Notes under the pieces: model-generated
What the model saw: only the letters and a program-made list of their open reading frames with translations
What the model was told of the DNA's origin: nothing
Databases searched by the model: none
Assembly (NCBI GenBank): GCA_021769135.1
Contig: JAETTM010000005.1
Coordinates: 43,164 to 107,163, forward strand
Source: Lachnospiraceae bacterium
GTDB taxonomy: Bacteria; Bacillota; Clostridia; Lachnospirales; Lachnospiraceae
Reading direction: 5' to 3'
Length of the DNA: 64,000 bases
In this document: piece after piece, positions 34,381 through 43,112 of the stretch
Layout: each line of letters starts with the position of its first letter
How positions within the stretch are numbered: the first letter of the stretch is position 1
Made by a program: the position numbers and the translations under genes

Positions 34381-35825
34381 AGTTCATACCGCACGATTAC
34401 CAGAGGTACTGCATCACCCGCATTATCCAGGACGAATGCCTGGCGCTGTTCCTGGACATGGGCCTGGGGAAGACGGTCATAACGCTGACCGCGGTGTGCG
34501 ACCTGATTTTCAACCGCTTCCAGGTCGGCAGGTGCCTGGTGATAGCCCCGAAGAAGGTGGCGGAGGACACCTGGACCAGGGAGCAGGGGAAATGGGACCA
34601 CCTGAAACTGCTTAAGGTCCAGCCGGTGCTTGGGCCGAAGCCCCGGCGCGTCAAAGCCCTGAACAGCCCCGGCAACATTTTCGTGGTCAACCGGGAAAAC
34701 GTGCCATGGCTGGTGGACTACTACCGGAATGCCTGGCCGTTCGACATGGTGGTCATCGACGAGTCGAGCAGCTTCAAGAGCCACCAGGCAAAAAGGTTCA
34801 AGAGCCTGAAAAACGTCCGCAGGCACATCAGGCGGCTGGTGGAGCTGACCGGCACGCCGTCGCCGAACGGCCTGACCGACCTGTGGGCACAGGTATACCT
34901 CCTGGACGGGGGGCAGCGCCTGGGGAGGACGCTTACCGAGTACCGGAACAACTACTTCTTCCCGGCGGCCAGGAACGCGACCACGGTTTTCTCCTATGAG
35001 CCGCGTCCGGGGGCGGAGGAAGAGATACAGGGGCTTATCCGGGATATCTGCATCAGCCTGTCGGCCAAGGACTACCTGGACCTGCCGGAAAGGGTGGAGG
35101 ACATCAGGTACATACAGCTGGATGCCAAGGCGCGGAAAGCGTACGGGGAGATGGAGCGGGAGCGGATACTGGAACTCCCGGACGGGGTGCTGGATGCCGG
35201 GAGCGCGGCGGTCCTGTCGGGGAAGCTGCTGCAGCTTGCAAACGGGGCGGTATACCATACGGCGGAGTCCGTTTCCGGCGATGAAGCCACCCTGTCCAGG
35301 GAAGTTGTGGAGATACACGGCAACAAGCTGGAAGGGTTCATGGAACTGGTGGAAGAGCTGGGAGGGAACCATGCGCTTGTATTCTACAATTTCCAGCATG
35401 ACCTGGAAAGGCTCCGCCGGGCGCTTGGGAAGACGGGGCTGGCGGTCAGGGAGCTGAAAGGCCCTGCGGACATTACGGACTGGAACGGGGGGCGAATAGA
35501 CATCCTCCTGGCGCACCCGGCCAGCGTGGCGTACGGGCTGAACCTTCAGCAGGGAGGGAACCATGTCATTTGGTTCGGCCTGAACTGGAGCCTGGAGCTT
35601 TTCCAGCAGGCCAATGCCAGGCTCCACCGGCAGGGGCAGGAGCATACGGTGTTCATCCACTACCTCCTTGCGGCAGGAACGGTGGATGAAGACGTCATGG
35701 ACGCGCTGCGGCGCAAGGACAATTGCCAGGCGGCACTCCTGGAGGCGCTTAAGGCAAGGGTAGGGAAATATTTCCAGGGGAAAAACCAGGGAGGGGGAAA
35801 CAAGGATGGAAAATATCAGGATTAA
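34377..35825 (+). CDS. SNF2-type DEAD/DEAH helicase of phage
   Basis: A 482-residue two-lobe helicase. The Q-like motif is DYQRYCITRII, Walker A DMGLGKTVITL (about residue 31), motif Ia VIAPKKVAEDTW, DEAD-type box VVIDESSSFK, motif III LTGTPSPNG, motif V ILLAHPASVAYGLNLQQGGN and motif VI QQANARLHRQGQ. It is short, with no accessory domain, and couples to VRR-NUC by overlap. It probably translocates on phage DNA with the nuclease. Confidence 0.9.
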   Translation: MKFIPHDYQRYCITRIIQDECLALFLDMGLGKTVITLTAVCDLIFNRFQVGRCLVIAPKKVAEDTWTREQGKWDHLKLLKVQPVLGPKPRRVKALNSPGNIFVVNRENVPWLVDYYRNAWPFDMVVIDESSSFKSHQAKRFKSLKNVRRHIRRLVELTGTPSPNGLTDLWAQVYLLDGGQRLGRTLTEYRNNYFFPAARNATTVFSYEPRPGAEEEIQGLIRDICISLSAKDYLDLPERVEDIRYIQLDAKARKAYGEMERERILELPDGVLDAGSAAVLSGKLLQLANGAVYHTAESVSGDEATLSREVVEIHGNKLEGFMELVEELGGNHALVFYNFQHDLERLRRALGKTGLAVRELKGPADITDWNGGRIDILLAHPASVAYGLNLQQGGNHVIWFGLNWSLELFQQANARLHRQGQEHTVFIHYLLAAGTVDEDVMDALRRKDNCQAALLEALKARVGKYFQGKNQGGGNKDGKYQD

Positions 35826-36246
35826 GGGTGTCCGCGAATGCGCGGACCTGGACCGGAAGGTCTTCCTGCAGAACGGGGCAATAGTAGTCCAGAAAGAAGG
35901 GGGCCAGGCCATAGGGGCCTACCTGGTTATCCCCTTCAGGGACCATAAAAACAGGTACCCTGGCGGCAGCACCACTGCCTACTGCGCACTGGTGGACCTG
36001 GACACCGGGAAGCTGGCCTTTGAGGAAAGGTGCAGCAGGGCAACCACGGAACGGAGGGTTCTAAGGCACCTGACAAGGGCAGGGTTCTCCTACCCGTATG
36101 ACCCGGATTCCCGTGAGCAGGATGCAAAGTTTTACGGCATGCGCGTCCAGGTTTATATGAACGGGTGCTACAAGATGGAGATTGAGCTTGGGGAGGAATA
36201 CATGGCCGGGAGGAAACGAAAAGGGGGCGGGAAGGCATGGACATGA
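35806..36246 (+). CDS. Hypothetical phage protein
   Basis: A 146-residue protein overlapping the helicase gene end by 20 bp. It has strand-rich text (FLQNGAIVVQKEGGQAIGAY, then CALVDLDTGKLAFEERC) and a basic tail (GRKRKGGGKAWT). No motif is recognised. It is the first of three small genes between the helicase and the HNH gene, all tightly overlapping, so it belongs to the replication operon. Confidence 0.6.
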   Translation: MENIRIKGVRECADLDRKVFLQNGAIVVQKEGGQAIGAYLVIPFRDHKNRYPGGSTTAYCALVDLDTGKLAFEERCSRATTERRVLRHLTRAGFSYPYDPDSREQDAKFYGMRVQVYMNGCYKMEIELGEEYMAGRKRKGGGKAWT

Positions 36247-36611
36247 CGGGGAAAAGGCCGAGCGAAATAATAGCGGGGTTCCTGGAATTCCTTGAAGCGT
36301 CGAAAAGCGAATACGAGTCCGCCTACAGCGACGTGGGGAGGGAGGACAGCAAAACGCAGACGTTCCTGCACGATATTGAACTGGCACCCAATAGGGGCGA
36401 ACGGGATAAGGTCTGCACAAAGCTCCAACAGAGCCGCCGGACAAGGCGGAAGGCAAAGGATAGGGCGCAGCTGTACGAGCACGTATGCAGCTTCTATACG
36501 GACAAGCAGAACCAGAACCTGGTAAAAGCCCTGCGCCGGCTACAGAATGACCAGGCCGCAAGGGAGAAGTACCTGTTCGGGAACCGGGAGTTCAAAAACA
36601 GGGTGGATTAG
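36237..36611 (+). CDS. Hypothetical phage protein, helical
   Basis: A 124-residue charged, mainly helical protein (GFLEFLEASKSEYESAYSDV, later KLQQSRRTRRKAKDRAQLYE). It overlaps the previous gene by 10 bp. The middle is rich in Arg/Lys and could bind nucleic acid. No family recognised with confidence. Confidence 0.6.
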   Translation: MDMTGKRPSEIIAGFLEFLEASKSEYESAYSDVGREDSKTQTFLHDIELAPNRGERDKVCTKLQQSRRTRRKAKDRAQLYEHVCSFYTDKQNQNLVKALRRLQNDQAAREKYLFGNREFKNRVD

Positions 36612-36626
36612 GAAGGAGGGCACGGG

Positions 36627-36866
36627 ATGAAGAACACGCTTGGGGATTTGAACAATCTCTTGTTTGCCCAGCTGGAAAAGCTGGGGGATGACGATATAGA
36701 AGGAGAAGAATTGGAAGGAGAGATAAGGCGTTCGGAAGCAATGGCAAAGGTAAGTGAACAGATAATTAAGACTGGTGAACTACAGCTGAAAGCTATCCAG
36801 CATATGGACGAATATGGTTACGAGAGGGAGAAGGCTGTGCCGGAAATGCTAGAAGTGCGGAGGTGA
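36627..36866 (+). CDS. Hypothetical phage protein, helical, conserved before HNH/terminase
   Basis: A 79-residue helical protein (LNNLLFAQLEKLGDDDIEGE, then KVSEQIIKTGELQLKAIQHM). GGAAGGAGG precedes the ATG. This small protein type is widespread in Firmicutes phages just before late regulators and terminase genes. Function unknown. Confidence 0.65.
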   Translation: MKNTLGDLNNLLFAQLEKLGDDDIEGEELEGEIRRSEAMAKVSEQIIKTGELQLKAIQHMDEYGYEREKAVPEMLEVRR

Positions 36867-36873
36867 TTGGTAA

Positions 36874-37683
36874 ATGGGAAAATGGCCGGCAGAAGTCAGG
36901 GGATGGATGGGTGAGAATACTGTAGGAAGAACTACGAAAGAGTTGACAGTGCTTATCAACCAACAGGGGTTTGACGAGAAGTACGGTATGGTATTTACGG
37001 AAGGAATTGTCAAATCGGCAAAGAGCCGTTATGGCTTCAAAAGTGGTACGCCTACTGGGAATCCGAAAGGGTATTCTGCCAAATATCCGGAAGGGATGGA
37101 GGGATATATCCGGGATATAGCAGAGGGAAAAGGGGCAAAAGAGATTGCAGAGTTAGTATCGGGGCATTTCGGTATCCAGTTTTCCGTCTCCGAATGCAGG
37201 AACTATAAAAAGAACCACAATATAGTTAGCGGCCTTGACTGCCGGTTTAAGGAGGGCCATGAGCCGGCCAATAAAGGGAAGGAAATGAACCCGGAGCAAT
37301 ATGAGAAGTGCAGGCACACAATGTTTCGCAAAGGTGATGTTCCTGCAAACCACATGGAGGTTGGAGAATATACCCATACCACTGACGGCTATCTCATTCA
37401 GAAAGTGCAGGAGAAGGGAACGCAGAGGGAGCGGTTTGAATTTGTCCACCGGAAAGTATGGGAAACGCATAACGGCCCGATTCCGGTGGGCAAAAGGGTA
37501 AGCTTCCTGGATGGGGATAAGGATAACTGTAGCATCGAGAATCTTGTATTAATAGATAACAGTGAGAATTTGGAATTGAACCGAAGCCGTCTTAGGTTTC
37601 CAAATGCCGAATTGACAAAATCCGGAGTAGCGATTGCAAAAGTGAAAGTAGCGGCACGGAGAAGGAGGCCCCGTTGTGAGTAA
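36874..37683 (+). CDS. HNH endonuclease
   Basis: A 269-residue protein. Residues about 190-235 hold the HNH_3 motif: EFVHRKVWETHNGPIPVGKR then VSFLDGDKDNCSIENLVLID. The N-terminal part (EVRGWMGENTVGRTTKELTV) looks like the helix-turn-helix that homing-type HNH proteins use for target binding. HNH proteins beside terminase can be needed for cos cleavage; free-standing homing nucleases look the same. Local base composition is more AT-rich than the replication genes before it, which hints at separate acquisition. Confidence 0.8.
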   Translation: MGKWPAEVRGWMGENTVGRTTKELTVLINQQGFDEKYGMVFTEGIVKSAKSRYGFKSGTPTGNPKGYSAKYPEGMEGYIRDIAEGKGAKEIAELVSGHFGIQFSVSECRNYKKNHNIVSGLDCRFKEGHEPANKGKEMNPEQYEKCRHTMFRKGDVPANHMEVGEYTHTTDGYLIQKVQEKGTQRERFEFVHRKVWETHNGPIPVGKRVSFLDGDKDNCSIENLVLIDNSENLELNRSRLRFPNAELTKSGVAIAKVKVAARRRRPRCE

Positions 37684-38092
37684 AAAAATATTATGGGATT
37701 ACATTGACGCCTGTGAGCTTATAAAAGAAACGGAAGAGGACATAAGGAGGATGAGAAAGGGGGAAACGGTCCATGACAAAGTCAGCGGGAGCAATCCGGA
37801 ATTCCCTTACCAGGCACAGAATTTTAGCATATCAGGGGTAGCGGAACGCAGGATGGGCAATGCGGAATTGGAGAGGGAAAGGCAACTCCTGCATCAACGG
37901 AAAGAGAATGCGGAAAAAATAAGGTTGAAGGTAGAGAAGATAATGGAACGCGCACCGGCAAGGATGCAGAGGATTATCCGCTTCAAAATATTACAGCGGA
38001 TGACATGGGGAGAAGTAGCAGCCCACATGGGAGGGAAATGCACGGGGGAGAGCGTCAGGAAAGAGTTTGACAGGTTTTTTGAAAAAAATTAA
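37676..38092 (+). CDS. Probable late-gene transcriptional regulator (ArpU/RinA-like)
   Basis: A 138-residue basic helical protein. The C-terminal 45 residues (MQRIIRFKILQRMTWGEVAA, then HMGGKCTGESVRKEFDRFFE) look like a sigma region 4-type helix-turn-helix. It stands directly before the terminase genes, where ArpU/RinA/LtrC activators of late transcription normally are. No recognised domain name is certain. It overlaps the HNH gene by 8 bp. Confidence 0.6.
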   Translation: MSKKILWDYIDACELIKETEEDIRRMRKGETVHDKVSGSNPEFPYQAQNFSISGVAERRMGNAELERERQLLHQRKENAEKIRLKVEKIMERAPARMQRIIRFKILQRMTWGEVAAHMGGKCTGESVRKEFDRFFEKN

Positions 38093-38205
38093 AAGTTTGT
38101 CCGTTTTGTCCGCACTGTCCGGTTTTTATGTGGTAATATGTTATTGGTCGGTAGTAGATGTGACAGCCAAATGTATAATTGCTTCTATTCTTGCCCTGAT
38201 AGAAA

Positions 38206-38238
38206 TGCCGTACACTTTTAGCAGTGTGCGGTATTTTT
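38206..38238 (+). terminator. Intrinsic terminator
   Basis: The stem TGCCGTACAC/GTGTGCGGTA with TTTTTAT closes the early/replication transcription unit. The 305-bp interval 38093-38397 holds this hairpin, the next one and no convincing gene; a 67-codon frame in it has no supported start. Confidence 0.7.
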
Positions 38239-38331
38239 ATTGTAAAGTTTTTGCCGATATAGTAATATAAAGAGAAAAAAAGTCTATTACAGAATTGTTG
38301 GCGAATGTATAAATATGATTGGAAGATTCGG

Positions 38332-38362
38332 AAAGGGAGATAGCCCCGGCTATCTCTTTTCC
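38332..38362 (+). terminator. Hairpin upstream of terS
   Basis: The perfect GAGATAGCC/GGCTATCTC stem is followed by TTTTCC. It lies 35 bp before terS and could terminate incoming transcription or attenuate the late operon. Confidence 0.5.
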
Positions 38363-38397
38363 TTTTCCCCTAAACAAATGATTGAGAGGTGGTGATG

Positions 38398-39129
38398 ATG
38401 GCAAGGCCAAGGAGCCCCAGCAGGGATAGGGCGATGCAGCTCTGGCTGGACAGCGGGAAGAAAAGGATGCTTAAGGATATCGCCAAAGAACTTGAGGTAT
38501 CCGAAGAGCAAATAAGGAAGTGGAAGAACCAGGATAAATGGGATAAGGTAACGTTACCGAATGCCAATGGTAACGTTACTAAACATAGAGGCGGCCAGCC
38601 GGGCAACCGGAACGCTGCCGGGCACGGAGCGCCAAAGAAGAACAGCAATGCAGAGAAGCACGGCCTTTTCCGGAAATACCTTCCGGAAGAGGCTTTTTCC
38701 ATCATACAGGAGATGCCCGAGGGGCCGCTGGATGTCCTATGGGACCAGATACGGATTGCCTATGCGGCCATCATCCGTGCGCAGCAGATTATGTATGTGC
38801 GCGACCGGGAGGACAAGACAATTGAGAAGGTTGAAGAAAAGATGGGTAATGTTATCGGTGAAAAATGGGAGGTGCAGCAGGCCTGGGATAAGCAGGCCAA
38901 TTTCCTGAAATCCCAGGCACGCGCCCAGGCCGAGCTCCGGGGCATGATAAAGCAGTACAATGAGCTGCTGCATGAGAACTGGGAGCTTGCCAGCGAAGAA
39001 CAGAGGGCCCGCATCAAGAAGATGGAAGCGGAAACGGAACGCATCAGGAACAGCAGCAGCGAAGCGGAAGGGGATGATGGTGTTGAAATCGTCAACGATT
39101 GCAAGGAAGAAGAAGCAGGTACGGATTAG
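38398..39129 (+). CDS. Terminase small subunit
   Basis: A 243-residue DNA-packaging protein. The N-terminal helix-turn-helix (RDRAMQLWLDSGKKRMLKDI, AKELEVSEEQIRKWK) recognises the pac/cos site. The middle GNRNAAGHGAPKKNSNAEKH then GLFRKYLPEE is typical of YqaS-type small terminases, and the rest is a coiled coil for oligomerisation. The start ATG 38398 has GAGAGG 8 nt upstream; three start codons stand in tandem here. It overlaps terL by 56 bp. Confidence 0.88.
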   Translation: MARPRSPSRDRAMQLWLDSGKKRMLKDIAKELEVSEEQIRKWKNQDKWDKVTLPNANGNVTKHRGGQPGNRNAAGHGAPKKNSNAEKHGLFRKYLPEEAFSIIQEMPEGPLDVLWDQIRIAYAAIIRAQQIMYVRDREDKTIEKVEEKMGNVIGEKWEVQQAWDKQANFLKSQARAQAELRGMIKQYNELLHENWELASEEQRARIKKMEAETERIRNSSSEAEGDDGVEIVNDCKEEEAGTD

Positions 39130-40456
39130 CGAGACCATAATACCGAAATACCACGGCATATTCAATAACCGTACCTATAAACATATTATACTGACTTCCG
39201 GCCGTGCAGGCACGAAGTCCAGCTTTGCCGGTGTGCGTGGCATCTACCAGATTGTCAGCGACGCTTCCGGCTCCGTGGTTGTGCTGCGCAAGCACCACAA
39301 CAAGCTGCGTAAGACCGTATACAAGGAAATGCTCCGGGGCATCAACCGGCTGGGCATTCCGAAAAACCGGTTCTGGATTACGAAGTCTCCGATGGAGATT
39401 ACATACAAAAAGCACGGAACTACAATGTATTTTACGGGCTCCGACAGCATAGACGATACGAAGGGGATTATTGATGAGGACAAGCCGATAAAGCTGGTCA
39501 TACTGGACGAATTGACGGAATTCTTTGACGATGGGGAAGGGGAGGAAGAACTGCTGAATATTGAAGCTACCTTTGCCAGGGGGAACAAGGGCGATTTCCA
39601 GATGCTCTACCTGTTCAACCCGCCGAAGAACCCCAACAGCGATGTCATGAAGTGGCTGGCAAAGATGAGGCGACGGCCTGACTGCATCCACATCCACACG
39701 GACTACAGGGATGTGCCCCCTGAATGGCTGGGGCCAGACCTGATACAGTCGGCGGAGACCCTCCATGACACAGATGAGCGCATGTACAGGTGGGTATGGC
39801 TGGGTGAGGCCGTGGGGATTGACGATGCGATATATTACATGTTTAATGCAGGGCACACGAAGGGCGCCCCGGTTCCGAATGAGGACCGTTTCCCTATTAT
39901 AGCAATTGGTGGGGATTATGGGCAGCAGAATGCAACAACCTTCCAGGCGGCCGGGCTGGACATGGCCATGAGGAAGCTCCGCGGCCTGGGCGAGTATTAC
40001 CACAGCGGCCGGGAAGCAGGGAAGCAGAAAAGCCCATCGGAATATGCGCAAGATTTTGTACAGTTCGTTGTAGGCCTGGGCGAAAAATACGGGATGGAAA
40101 ATACCCGCTTCGTGCTGTTTCTTGACCCTTCCGCCCAAGGCCTGCAGGAGGAAATAAAGAGGGCATGCAGGGCGGCAGGCGTGCCGGTTTCCGTCCGGGA
40201 TGCCGAAAACGATGTAAAACTGGGCATTAGCCGGGTACAAAAGGCGCTTTCCTTCCATATTTTAAGCGTATCCCCGGAACAGAAGAACGCCATCAATGAG
40301 TTCGGGATTTACGAATATGACCCGGATTCCATTGAAAAAGGGAAGGAAGAGCCCATTAAGGTGGATGACCACTGCATGGATGCTATCCGCTATATGGTAA
40401 TGGGCATGTGGACAAGGATTAAGCGCTGGCTGCCAGTGCAGGAAAGGGATGGCTAA
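39074..40456 (+). CDS. Terminase large subunit
   Basis: A 460-residue packaging ATPase/nuclease. Start ATG 39074 with GGAAGGGG upstream lies inside terS. The ATPase shows TSGRAGTKSSFAGV as the phage Walker A variant and KLVILDELTEFFDD as Walker B. The C-terminal RNase H-like nuclease has IAIGGDYGQQNATTF (Asp), FLDPSAQGL and KVDDHCMDAIRYMV as metal ligands. It pumps DNA into the procapsid through the portal. It overlaps the portal gene by 8 bp. Confidence 0.93.
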   Translation: MMVLKSSTIARKKKQVRISETIIPKYHGIFNNRTYKHIILTSGRAGTKSSFAGVRGIYQIVSDASGSVVVLRKHHNKLRKTVYKEMLRGINRLGIPKNRFWITKSPMEITYKKHGTTMYFTGSDSIDDTKGIIDEDKPIKLVILDELTEFFDDGEGEEELLNIEATFARGNKGDFQMLYLFNPPKNPNSDVMKWLAKMRRRPDCIHIHTDYRDVPPEWLGPDLIQSAETLHDTDERMYRWVWLGEAVGIDDAIYYMFNAGHTKGAPVPNEDRFPIIAIGGDYGQQNATTFQAAGLDMAMRKLRGLGEYYHSGREAGKQKSPSEYAQDFVQFVVGLGEKYGMENTRFVLFLDPSAQGLQEEIKRACRAAGVPVSVRDAENDVKLGISRVQKALSFHILSVSPEQKNAINEFGIYEYDPDSIEKGKEEPIKVDDHCMDAIRYMVMGMWTRIKRWLPVQERDG

Positions 40457-41921
40457 TAAAGGGATGGACATTTTCAGTTATTTCAGGGATAAGGGGATTG
40501 ACACGCCGGATGCGAGCTTTTATAGGCAGATAGAGGTCTGGCGCAGCTGGTACAATTCAAATGTGAAGAAATTCCATAAATACAGGGTGTACCGCGGGAA
40601 CGGGTCATACGTCAACTGCCAGCGGTATTCCCTGGGGATGGCCAAAAAGGCATGCGAAGACATGGCGGACTTGCTGCTGAACGAGCGGGTGGCAATCGCC
40701 ATTGCGGACCAGGCTACGGACGCCTTTGTTAAGGGGGTCCTGGAAGCCAACACATGGGAAGAGCTGGGCAACGAATACCAGGAGTGGAAGGCCGCGCTGG
40801 GCACGGCGGCCTATGTGGTGTACATCAAGGATGCCATGGTGGACGAAGCCGGGAACATGGTAGGCGGCAGCGTGGGCATCAATTATGTGGAGGCGGCCAA
40901 CATCTACCCTACAAGCTGGCAGAACAAGGTGGTCACGGAATGCATATTCACGTTCCCCAAAACTTATAAGCGCAAGAAATACATCCATTTCCAGTACCAT
41001 AAAATGGAGGATGTGCGGGGGGAGGGCAGGAGGCAGTACGTGGTCGAGAATACAGTTGTTGAAGATACCGCAGGTGCGGGGAGGGAGCTGGCACCGGAGC
41101 AGTGGGAAGAAATACCCGCATTCAAGGGGCTGGCCGGGCGAACTGAAACCGGTTCGGACAAGCCGCTTTTTATCATAGACCGGCTGAATACGGTGAACAA
41201 CGCCGACGAGGACGCCACGAACCCGATGGGGGTTTCGCTGTTTGCCGGCGGCATTGATTCCGTAAGGAAGATAGACCTGGAATATGACAGCTACGCGAAC
41301 GAGTTCTCCCTGGGGCGCAAACGCCTATTCGTGGCCCCCGAATTTTTGAGCAACGAGGACGGTTCGCCGGTATTCGACCCGGACGATTCCGTTTTTTACG
41401 AGCTCCCGGATGAATATTTCAAAAGCGCCGAATCAAAGGAGGCAATCCGGGAAGTGAACATGGAGCTGCGCGTGGAAGAACATAGCAAGGCCATCAGCGA
41501 TGACCTGAACTGGTTCTCCTTCAAGTGCGGCTTCGGCACTGACCGATACAAGTTCGAGGGCGGACAGGTCAAGACGGCCACGGAGGTAATCAGCAAAAAC
41601 TCCGACATGTACCGCACCTTGCAGAAGCATGAGCTTGTATTGAACCGGGTCCTGGTCCAGCTGGTTCAGACCATCGTCCGCGCAGGCATCAGCATAGGGG
41701 TACCGGGGCTTAAAGAAGATACGGAAGTCACGATTGCCTTTGACGATTCAATTATTGAGGACAAAACCACGGAACGGCAGAATGACCGGCAGGACGTGGC
41801 GATGGGGGCCATGTCCTTGGCCGAATATAGGGCGAAGTGGTACGGGGAGACGTTGGAGGAAGCAAAAAAGAATCTCCCTGAACAATTTGACAACGGGGGC
41901 AATGGGGGCGCTATTCCGTGA
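40449..41921 (+). CDS. Phage portal protein (SPP1 gp6-like)
   Basis: A 490-residue protein of the SPP1-type portal family: the N-terminal arm, NCQRYSLGMAKKACEDMADL, LLNERVAIAI, a middle wing region and the stem/crown with KTATEVISKNSDMYRTLQKH. Twelve copies form the DNA entry ring of the head. Gene order terL-portal-MuF is normal, but here a 2.6-kb island separates the portal from the MuF gene. Confidence 0.92.
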   Translation: MANKGMDIFSYFRDKGIDTPDASFYRQIEVWRSWYNSNVKKFHKYRVYRGNGSYVNCQRYSLGMAKKACEDMADLLLNERVAIAIADQATDAFVKGVLEANTWEELGNEYQEWKAALGTAAYVVYIKDAMVDEAGNMVGGSVGINYVEAANIYPTSWQNKVVTECIFTFPKTYKRKKYIHFQYHKMEDVRGEGRRQYVVENTVVEDTAGAGRELAPEQWEEIPAFKGLAGRTETGSDKPLFIIDRLNTVNNADEDATNPMGVSLFAGGIDSVRKIDLEYDSYANEFSLGRKRLFVAPEFLSNEDGSPVFDPDDSVFYELPDEYFKSAESKEAIREVNMELRVEEHSKAISDDLNWFSFKCGFGTDRYKFEGGQVKTATEVISKNSDMYRTLQKHELVLNRVLVQLVQTIVRAGISIGVPGLKEDTEVTIAFDDSIIEDKTTERQNDRQDVAMGAMSLAEYRAKWYGETLEEAKKNLPEQFDNGGNGGAIP

Positions 41922-41968
41922 TAAAAAAAAGAAGATAAAGTTATTTCATAGAAGGGAAGTGGAAATGA

Positions 41969-42112
41969 ATGGAAAAAGTAGATAAGCTGATTGAGGACTT
42001 GGCTGTCCACATAAGCGGCATCATAGAAAGCGGTGATGACATGGAACATGAGATTGGGGAGAAGACAAGCGCCCTTGCTGAACTGGTGTCGGCAAGGGCG
42101 CTTATGAACTAG
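41969..42112 (+). CDS. Small hypothetical phage protein
   Basis: A 47-residue acidic helical peptide (MEKVDKLIEDLAVHISGIIE, then SARALMN). An overlapping ATG at 41965 leads only to a six-codon frame. Its stop overlaps the stop of the convergent minus-strand gene in CTAG (42109-42112). It may act as a small regulator; nothing specific is recognised. Confidence 0.5.
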   Translation: MEKVDKLIEDLAVHISGIIESGDDMEHEIGEKTSALAELVSARALMN

Positions 42113-42267
42113 CGCTCCTTGGAGTTCAGTTCAAATAGCTTGTCATAGACTGCCTGCATAAAATCGGCTACGGATTTCCCGCCGTTTGCATCGACAGTGA
42201 TGCCAGTGTTGGACATTCTGGCAACGGTGATTTCTACTGTTTTATCAATTAAGGTGCTGTTGTTCAT
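42109..42267 (-). CDS. Small hypothetical protein on opposite strand
   Basis: A 52-residue protein starting MNNSTLIDKTVEITVARM with AAAGGAGGGG upstream, ending FMQAVYDKLFELNSKER. It is one of few leftward genes in the late region, so it probably has its own promoter. Short proteins of this type recur in Lachnospiraceae prophages. Its stop overlaps the convergent gene's stop. Function unknown. Confidence 0.6.
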   Translation of the reverse strand: MNNSTLIDKTVEITVARMSNTGITVDANGGKSVADFMQAVYDKLFELNSKER

Positions 42268-42403
42268 AATGTAATTCCCCTCCTTTCCCCTTTGTACTTG
42301 GCTGCGGCAACAGCCTGTACTTAGGATTATAATGGGGCGGAGGGGGATTTTCAATGGAGGAAGGTACTTAATGTCGGAATGTAGCGTATCTTGTCGGATT
42401 CCC

Positions 42404-42433
42404 TTGACTTTTGCGGGATGGGTATGGGATAAT
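42404..42433 (+). promoter_or_regulatory. Promoter of the small membrane protein gene
   Basis: TTGACT, an 18-bp spacer and GATAAT (42428-42433), about 30 bp before the ATG at 42465. It suggests expression in the lysogen independent of the late operon. Confidence 0.6.
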
Positions 42434-42464
42434 GGGGGAGTAAATTATGTAGGAGGGTTTGCCA

Positions 42465-42821
42465 ATGAAGACTTGGAAACTTGTATCGGGGATTTTATCC
42501 ATTATCCTTTTCCTCATCGTGTCGGTACAGTCATGTGCCGCGGGAGTTGTGAATGCGATTGAGGAGAACGGGCAGTCCAGCGGGAGCGCGGGGATTATCG
42601 TTGCGATTATGCTCCTTTCGGGTGGCATCGTGTCCATCGCGACGAGGAAAAGCAACGGGAAGGGTGGCAACATCGCCTTGATAGTCCTTTTCGGTATTGC
42701 GGCCCTGGTGGGCTTCACGATGGCGGGCAACTACAGCGACCTGGTAATCTGGGCCGTATGGTGCCTGGTCAATGCGGCGCTGGCGGTTGTGGCGCTGGTC
42801 AAGGGGAAGAAAACTGAATAG
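42465..42821 (+). CDS. Small integral membrane protein
   Basis: A 118-residue protein with four hydrophobic segments: about residues 6-28, 41-55 (GIIVAIMLLSGGIVSIA), 68-85 and 90-112. Short charged ends lie between. AGGAGGG precedes ATG 42465. Similar proteins occur widely in Lachnospiraceae chromosomes, so this looks like cargo. It has its own promoter and stands in the island between portal and MuF genes. Function unknown. Confidence 0.65.
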   Translation: MKTWKLVSGILSIILFLIVSVQSCAAGVVNAIEENGQSSGSAGIIVAIMLLSGGIVSIATRKSNGKGGNIALIVLFGIAALVGFTMAGNYSDLVIWAVWCLVNAALAVVALVKGKKTE

Positions 42822-42890
42822 CCGGAAGGCAGGGGAAGGCGGCGGGAAAAATCCGCTGTCTTTTTCTTTTGGAATTGTCTTTGGCCAGGT

Positions 42891-42920
42891 ATAAATAAAA
42901 GGCATCAAATAAATGATGCC
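42891..42920 (-). terminator. Intrinsic terminator of the tRNA-like unit
   Basis: On the minus strand GGCATCA-TTTATT-TGATGCC is followed by TTTTATTTAT. It lies 8 nt after the tRNA-like fold. Confidence 0.8.
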
Positions 42921-42927
42921 TTGGGGT

Positions 42928-42999
42928 TTTCGTAGCGGGATTCGAACCCGCATATGATTGTTCGGTAGACAATTGCTTTATCCATTAAGCTATACGTCC
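42928..42999 (-). tRNA. tRNA-like RNA with incomplete acceptor stem (apparent anticodon ACC)
   Basis: On the minus strand the D stem GCTT/AAGC, anticodon stem ATTGT/ACAAT with loop CTACCGA, five-base variable region and T arm GCGGG-TTCGAAT-CCCGC are all correct. Positions 8 and 9 are T and A. The acceptor stem pairs only in the inner four positions (CGTA/TACG); the outer GGA faces AAA, and no CCA follows. ACC (Gly) is rare as a bacterial anticodon. The unit has its own promoter and terminator. It may be a decayed tRNA or a tRNA mimic. Confidence 0.55.
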
Positions 43000-43013
43000 A
43001 TTTGGATAGGAAC

Positions 43014-43042
43014 ATAATAACAAATTTTTGTAGGATTGTCAA
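43014..43042 (-). promoter_or_regulatory. Promoter of the tRNA-like unit
   Basis: On the minus strand TTGACA (43042-43037), a 17-bp spacer and TATTAT (43019-43014). The start would be about 7 nt before the tRNA-like fold. It is one of the best sigma-A matches in the window. Confidence 0.75.
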
Positions 43043-43050
43043 ATTAGGTA

Positions 43051-43093
43051 TTGACTTTCTGTAGCAACAATATTATATTTATTGTAGCGACAA
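43051..43093 (+). promoter_or_regulatory. Promoter and twin operator-like repeats of the RHH gene
   Basis: TTGACT at 43051 and TATATT at 43074 (17-bp spacer). Direct repeats TGTAGCRACAA at 43060-43070 and 43083-43093 bracket the -10 element; each contains a TGT/ACA dyad. This is the pattern of an autoregulated ribbon-helix-helix gene. Confidence 0.65.
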
Positions 43094-43112
43094 AAAGAAA
43101 GGAGGAAAGAGT

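Noticed and set aside
38067..38270. 67-codon frame before terS
   Set aside because: It starts inside the late regulator gene, spans a terminator hairpin and has no ribosome binding site.
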